Source of the DNA: Deferribacteraceae bacterium UBA1873
GTDB lineage: Bacteria > Chrysiogenota > Deferribacteres > Deferribacterales > Flexistipitaceae
Reading direction: 5' to 3'
Length of the DNA: 9,877 nt
NCBI GenBank assembly: GCA_002338145.1
Contig: DDHP01000057.1
Coordinates: 1 to 9,877, forward strand
In this document: piece after piece, positions 7,501 to 9,877 of the stretch
Numbering within the stretch: position 1 is the first letter of the stretch
Layout: the number at the start of each line of letters is the position of its first letter
Program-made: the position numbers and the translations under genes
Notes under the pieces: model-generated
What the model was told of the DNA's origin: nothing
Seen by the model: the letters and a program-made list of their open reading frames with translations, nothing else
The model's database searches: none

Positions 7501-7695
7501 AAAGAATTTAGTGAATTTCTCAATTTCCACAAAGATGTGTTAGCTGATTATTCAGTGGTAGTTGTGTGTGAATTGCCCAAAACTGTTTTACCTGATGCAT
7601 TAAGCAGTAACAAAAAAATTAATAAAATTGTCTATAAACCGCTGAAAATGGCAGAGTTGGAAAATATTGTAAAATTTGCAGGAACTAAAGGGTGA
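4519..7695 (+). CDS. Membrane sensor histidine kinase: double Cache, two PAS, HisKA/HATPase, degenerate receiver
   Basis: The 1058-residue protein has a signal-anchor helix (about 10-32) and a periplasmic region (about 33-348) with two Cache-type modules, each marked by G-Y-Y/F-F-x-x-D (residues 127-133 and 243-249). A second membrane helix (350-369) follows, then a HAMP-like linker, and PAS domains at about 433-548 and 559-678. The kinase core shows H703 in the block S-M-A-H-E-F-N-N, N812, D853-N-G-R-G, the F-E-P-Y-F-T-T-K box from 867 and G-I-G-L at 879-882, so it should bind ATP and autophosphorylate. Residues 937-1058 look like a receiver that keeps K1040-P but has G988 where the phospho-acceptor Asp should be. 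It probably senses a small external solute; Cache ligands cannot be read from sequence. GAAAGG sits 4 nt before the ATG. No response regulator adjoins it, so its partner must be elsewhere. Confidence 0.93.
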   Translation: MKNTSLKHQFILIIGLSLLLHLIILVLFLLFSRYQHYKDSTKLAYEKQMEHGKEKVKREVLQMYNIIDFELEIYKQNVKKRIMERAYEGYSIAWSIFNKYKNEKSEAEIKAMIVSALHNVRFFNGRGYYFINDMDANVVMSPIMPEEVGNSYINTTEVDNKSVLKKIITTVNKQKEGFITYKTYLPESELPTTNSYYKKISFVKLFEPFNWIIGTGDYRYGNIIELKDKVIKMINRRKYGVNGYFFVYDFNGLCLSLPADRSREYSNLIGMKDVTGESVIKKAISIASKGGGFMTWYFKSLVEDKPLKKIGYIKGVDELNIWFGTGIYVDEISSAFAKQLEAYKNITARNSAAILLTLVFVYVIIYLLTRKLVTNLSKDIDLVSISFDKALKDDKLIEKNITKMNELQSLIDSFNNTLRKKHLFNRIAQEKKRQFATLFEKSAEPMLILNKNGFIDCNNAALAFLGYTEKGNILKHPSKISPDLQLYGKTVKYYDEVIKELYETKGAKSFEWIHFKSDGTHIYVATMLTFIEPQDFIFCTWRDITKRVVAENELLNEKNKLATMLESIKDGVVIVDLDCSITYVNAAFLNITGYNKKEILFKNFDELLSFYDLSTTKADSFKVAYVLASRKSYTNLHGQRIITKEGLERIISKAITPILNEKNELTGAVITLRDITENVIFQQKKARYENLHSIAIFTGSMAHEFNNILTGILTNAYLAKKISESSNVHNFITKIEEAVLEATKTTNKLLKYTETGDLQKGVTSLFDMIKDTADFVFAESEISVNVNYDDNVWEIEIDKVKISQLLNNIFVNAKQSIDGNNGKVAITVENVKLGDENHYSLKNGRYVKIRVKDNGRGIPAKWHDKIFEPYFTTKKHNSGIGLFRAKNIAVNHGGTVKLINSDESGTSFDILLPAFEIGDALAENFSNKEKELKLDKLRFLIIEKNDIERESLKSVLEFLGNYAETAASFPQAGNILSENDLFNFYIVGVSSEDEKEFSEFLNFHKDVLADYSVVVVCELPKTVLPDALSSNKKINKIVYKPLKMAELENIVKFAGTKG

Positions 7696-8029
7696 AAGCG
7701 TTTTTTATGTGAGATATTTTCCCCGAGTCGATGGATATTACATCAAAACGACATTTCTGCTCGTGTTGATAGAATTTTTTGATATATACCTGGGCTGATT
7801 TGATAATTTTATACTGTTTTCTTCTATCCACTGATTCAGCTCCTGTGCCGAACTGCCGGCTGCTTCTGCTTTTAACTTCAATAAAAACCAAAGTCTCATT
7901 CTGCAGAGCTATGATATCTATTTCACCAAAGGGAGTTCTGTAGTTTTTTTCTATTATCTGATATCCCTCTTTTTTTAAAAAAGCAGCGGCCTTTTGTTCT
8001 CCGGCATTTCCTTTTCTGCGCTTAAACAT
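7685..8029 (-). CDS. yraN: YraN/UPF0102 family putative nuclease-fold protein
   Basis: The 114 residues match the UPF0102 (YraN) family in length and in motif order: G-N-A-G-E (E11) near the N-terminus, F-G-E-I-D (34-38) and E-V-K-S-R (51-55). This is the acidic/lysine pattern of the restriction-endonuclease-like fold. The R-R-K-Q motif at 69-72 and R-F-D-V-I (94-98) are also typical. A Holliday-junction or DNA-processing role is often suggested for the family but not settled. It is the last gene of the hypA-hypB-rnhB-yraN run: its ATG overlaps the rnhB stop by 8 nt, with only a distant AGGA upstream, so translation is probably coupled to rnhB. The rnhB-yraN pairing is common in bacteria. Its 3' end overlaps the convergent kinase gene by 11 nt. 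Confidence 0.93.
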   Translation of the reverse strand: MFKRRKGNAGEQKAAAFLKKEGYQIIEKNYRTPFGEIDIIALQNETLVFIEVKSRSSRQFGTGAESVDRRKQYKIIKSAQVYIKKFYQHEQKCRFDVISIDSGKISHIKNAFTL

Positions 8030-8570
8030 TTTTTAGAAAGCTTTTCCTGTGAATAGGTGTAATCCCATACTTTTTAATGGCTACTATGTGCTCTTTTGTG
8101 CCATAACCTTTATTTGAAAACCAATTGTAAACATCGTATTTATAATGAAAATTTTCCATCAGCTTGTCTCTATACACTTTGGCAAGTATTGATGCTGCCG
8201 CCACTTCTCTATATTTGTCCTCTGCTTTAAAAGGGTGAATATGCGGGCGGTTGAGATTTTTAAGAGGGACAGCATCTGTCACGATTTCATCAAAAATGTG
8301 ATTTAATTTTTGGATTGCAAGATGCATCGCCTGTTTAGTTGCCTTGACAATGTTTATGTTATCAATAATATTACTGCATACTATACCAAAACCGTATGCA
8401 AGGGACTCTTCTTTTAGTAGTTTAGACAGGATTTCTCTTTTTTTTGCTGAAATTTTTTTAGAATCTATGATTCTGGTGTCATTGAAGTTTTCAGGTAAAA
8501 TTACCGCGCAGGCCACAACCGGCCCTGCCAGACAACCCCTGCCTACTTCATCAACACCAACTCGTAGCAT
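8022..8570 (-). CDS. rnhB: Ribonuclease HII
   Basis: RNase HII cuts the RNA strand of RNA-DNA hybrids and starts removal of single ribonucleotides misincorporated into DNA; it is cytosolic and metal dependent. The four catalytic acids are visible: D7 and E8 in G-V-D-E-V-G-R-G, D99 in T-D-A-V, and D135 in Y-R-D-K-L. The D-S-K-K-I block (36-40), the A-A-A-S-I-L-A-K helix (124-131) and the C-terminal G-Y-G-T motif (155-158) are also in place. At 182 residues it is near the short end of the family but complete. The ATG overlaps the hypB stop as TAATG, with AAAGGA about 8 nt upstream, a strong start. Its presence behind hydrogenase maturation genes looks like co-transcription rather than shared function. 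Confidence 0.97.
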   Translation of the reverse strand: MLRVGVDEVGRGCLAGPVVACAVILPENFNDTRIIDSKKISAKKREILSKLLKEESLAYGFGIVCSNIIDNINIVKATKQAMHLAIQKLNHIFDEIVTDAVPLKNLNRPHIHPFKAEDKYREVAAASILAKVYRDKLMENFHYKYDVYNWFSNKGYGTKEHIVAIKKYGITPIHRKSFLKNV

Positions 8571-9232
8571 TAAGATTTCCTTTTACTTTCTATTGCCTCA
8601 GCCAGCCAGCTTGACCAGTGCTTTATACCTTCACCTGTTTTGCAGGATGTTTGGAAAATCTTAAGGTCAGGCTGTATCCCTTTTGCGTATTTTATGCATT
8701 CTTCTGTGTTGAAATCCACATGTTCCAAAAGATCTGTTTTGTTAATAATTAAGGCTGAGGAAACCCTTATCATGGAAGGATATTTCGCCGGTTTATCATC
8801 ACCCTCGGTGGTACTTATGACAACAACCTTGCAGTCTTCCCCTAAATCAAAGCTTGAAGGGCAGACAAGATTGCCCACATTTTCAATGATAAGTAAGTCC
8901 ATGTTGTCCAAATCAAATTGCTCAAGAGATTTCTCTATACCTGATGCTTCCAGGTGGCATGCCCCCCCTGTATTTATCTGATGTGCTTTTATCCCCAGTT
9001 TTCTTATGCGTTTCGCGTCGTTATCTGTTTGCAAATCCCCTTCAATAACCCCTATGTTGTATTTATCCTTCAGTCCGGTTAATGTGGACTCCAATATGCT
9101 CGTTTTGCCGCTGCCGGGAGAAGAAACAAGGTTCAGAACAAAAACTCCCTTTTCTTTGAATAACTCTCTTAAAGCGTCAGCTTTTTTTATATTTTTTGAA
9201 AGTATCTTTTCTTCAATGTTGATTTTTTCCAT
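8570..9232 (-). CDS. hypB: Hydrogenase nickel incorporation GTPase HypB
   Basis: HypB is a SIMIBI-class GTPase that, with HypA, loads nickel into the NiFe-hydrogenase large subunit. The P-loop S-S-P-G-S-G-K-T-S (37-45), E-G-D at 64-66 and the guanine-specificity motif N-K-T-D (164-167) are present. The G-domain metal site is intact: C92-H93 and C124, with the same 32-residue spacing as in the E. coli protein. The 220-residue form begins directly with the helical segment before the P-loop and lacks both the N-terminal CxxCGC nickel site and the His-rich stretch that some HypB proteins use for storage. GAGGTGG lies a few bases before the ATG and the start overlaps the hypA stop as TGATG, so hypA and hypB are coupled. 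The rest of the hyp set and any hydrogenase genes are not in the window. Confidence 0.97.
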   Translation of the reverse strand: MEKINIEEKILSKNIKKADALRELFKEKGVFVLNLVSSPGSGKTSILESTLTGLKDKYNIGVIEGDLQTDNDAKRIRKLGIKAHQINTGGACHLEASGIEKSLEQFDLDNMDLLIIENVGNLVCPSSFDLGEDCKVVVISTTEGDDKPAKYPSMIRVSSALIINKTDLLEHVDFNTEECIKYAKGIQPDLKIFQTSCKTGEGIKHWSSWLAEAIESKRKS

Positions 9233-9573
9233 CAGTCCACCTCTATTTCTTTTATACTTAACTCTTCTCCGCTTAAAATTTCCATCTTGTATGACCCGCA
9301 GTTACTGCAGGAAAAAAACATCTCACTGTAGGTATCTTTTTTCCCACAATTATTACATTTGCCTACTATAGGTATATGTTCTATCAGTAATTCAGCGTTT
9401 GCAGCCATTGTATCTTCTTTTAGGGCATCAAAGGCGAATTTGAGGGAATTTTCTTCAATTGCAGTAAGTTGCCCAATTTTTAAGCAAACTTTGTTTATTT
9501 TTATGGCACTGTTTTCTGTTGCAGTGTTTATTGCTATATCAAGGACGTTTTGGGCTATACTGGCTTCGTGCAT
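9232..9573 (-). CDS. hypA: Hydrogenase maturation nickel metallochaperone HypA
   Basis: HypA binds nickel and passes it, with HypB, to the hydrogenase precursor; some organisms also use it for urease. The 113 residues match the family length. The nickel-binding N-terminus Met-His-Glu (H2, E3) is intact, which also fixes the start, since any other start would lose it. The structural zinc site is the pair C73-x-x-C76 and C89-x-x-C92. The gene is the first of the run hypA-hypB-rnhB-yraN; its stop codon overlaps the hypB start. The only Shine-Dalgarno-like sequence (AGGA) is about 13 nt from the ATG, too far for good use, and a candidate promoter suggests the message may be leaderless. Confidence 0.97.
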   Translation of the reverse strand: MHEASIAQNVLDIAINTATENSAIKINKVCLKIGQLTAIEENSLKFAFDALKEDTMAANAELLIEHIPIVGKCNNCGKKDTYSEMFFSCSNCGSYKMEILSGEELSIKEIEVD

Positions 9574-9579
9574 AATATA

Positions 9580-9608
9580 TATTTATTCCTGAAACTATAT
9601 CCAGTCAA
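9580..9608 (-). promoter_or_regulatory. Candidate promoter of the hypA operon, possibly leaderless
   Basis: On the minus strand TTGACT (9603-9608) and TAAATA (9580-9585) are 17 bp apart, and 6 nt separate the -10 box from the hypA ATG, exactly the geometry seen before the thiolase gene. The -10 box is poor and the tract around it is AT-rich, so a different start a few bases away is possible. Confidence 0.4.
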
Positions 9609-9671
9609 CCGAAATTTATTTTGCCCCCTCCCATTTTTTTTAAGAGCTGCGACAACAGCGGAATATTATTG

Positions 9672-9729
9672 GTGAGATAGTGAAGTGGAAAAATGGTAAA
9701 TTGTTGAGTAGTTAAGTGGTTGAGTGGTG
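9672..9729 (+). repeat. Degenerate octamer array, consensus about GTTRAGTG
   Basis: Consecutive eight-base units read GTGAGATA, GTGAAGTG, GAAAAATG, then a seven-base GTAAATT, then GTTGAGTA, GTTAAGTG, GTTGAGTG and a partial GTG. The last three full units are the clearest. The phase holds over the tract apart from one missing base. Confidence 0.65.
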
Positions 9730-9743
9730 TATTATTATTAAGC

Positions 9744-9766
9744 ATTAAGTGCTAAGTGTTAAATTT
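9744..9766 (+). repeat. Short heptamer-like run (TTAAGTG / CTAAGTG / TTAAATT)
   Basis: Three seven-base units follow one another: TTAAGTG (9745-9751), CTAAGTG (9752-9758) and TTAAATT (9759-9765). The core TAAGTG resembles the octamer array just upstream, so the two may share an origin. Confidence 0.45.
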
Positions 9767-9847
9767 CACGAATCTTAAAAACCAATGCAAATCATAACAT
9801 GGTAACCCCTGTTAAATCCATCTTTGATATGTTGCAAAGCAACAATT

Positions 9848-9877
9848 AACTTTGAACGTTGAACCTTGAACCTTGAA
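9848..9877 (+). repeat. Heptamer tandem array AAC(N)TTG, running off the window
   Basis: Four seven-base units AACTTTG, AACGTTG, AACCTTG and AACCTTG follow without a gap and the next unit begins with the final AA of the window. Only the fourth base varies (T, G, C, C). The array is truncated by the window edge, so its full length is unknown. Confidence 0.75.

Larger units (their letters stand above)
9609..9877. other. Non-coding region upstream of hypA with degenerate short repeats
   Basis: No credible ORF, tRNA or other RNA gene is visible on either strand. The stretch holds three groups of short degenerate tandem repeats (listed separately), an imperfect inverted repeat TAACA...TGTTA at 9795-9814 and a small hairpin TGTTGC-AAA-GCAACA at 9830-9844 without a T-run. 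Base use differs from the genes: the + strand from about 9670 is rich in G, T and A with very few C. Confidence 0.6.

Noticed and set aside
9006..9371. A 121-codon plus-strand ORF opposite hypB and hypA
   Set aside because: It is the mirror of two well-identified coupled genes and has no family features.
9830..9844. A terminator hairpin (TGTTGC-AAA-GCAACA)
   Set aside because: The stem is only 6 bp with a 3-nt loop and there is no T-run on either strand.
9672..9877. A CRISPR array
   Set aside because: Units are 7-8 bp in direct tandem with no spacers of constant length, and no cas gene is in the window.

Overview
This is an AT-rich bacterial window with short intergenic gaps and tight operons, carrying single-copy housekeeping genes (ahcY, rnhB, yraN), the NiFe-hydrogenase maturation pair hypA-hypB and a large Cache/PAS sensor kinase. 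The codon bias, the long-form SAH hydrolase and the protein style would fit a Deferribacterota-like anaerobe. That taxonomic guess is an inference, not something the sequence proves.

Layout. (1) Positions 79-2809, minus strand: a three-gene operon, read from right to left, of a thiolase-like protein with a serine at the nucleophile position and a C-terminal extension, then a 61-residue unknown protein, then a polytopic membrane protein of about 11 segments. Gaps are 5 nt and a 1-nt TAATG overlap. Its promoter lies so close to the thiolase ATG that the mRNA should be leaderless. (2) Positions 2810-2993: a divergent promoter region with two TTGCAA-centred palindromes exactly 30 bp apart. (3) Positions 2994-4409, plus strand: ahcY with its own sigma70-type promoter and a strong intrinsic terminator. 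(4) Positions 4519-7695, plus strand: a membrane histidine kinase with a double Cache sensor, two PAS domains, HisKA/HATPase and a degenerate receiver that has lost its phospho-acceptor Asp. No response regulator lies beside it. (5) Positions 7685-9573, minus strand: hypA-hypB-rnhB-yraN, every junction overlapping (TGATG, TAATG, 8 nt). The 3' end of yraN overlaps the 3' end of the kinase gene by 11 nt. (6) Positions 9574-9877: no gene; a possible second leaderless-type promoter for hypA, followed by three kinds of degenerate short tandem repeat, the last of which runs off the window.

How the parts relate. AhcY recycles S-adenosylhomocysteine, HypA/HypB deliver nickel to hydrogenase (or another nickel enzyme), and RnhB/YraN belong to nucleic-acid maintenance that appears to be only co-transcribed with them. 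The thiolase / 61-aa / membrane-protein operon is the part that known pathways explain least and is the best candidate here for something undescribed. I see no phage, IS element, CRISPR array, tRNA or rRNA.
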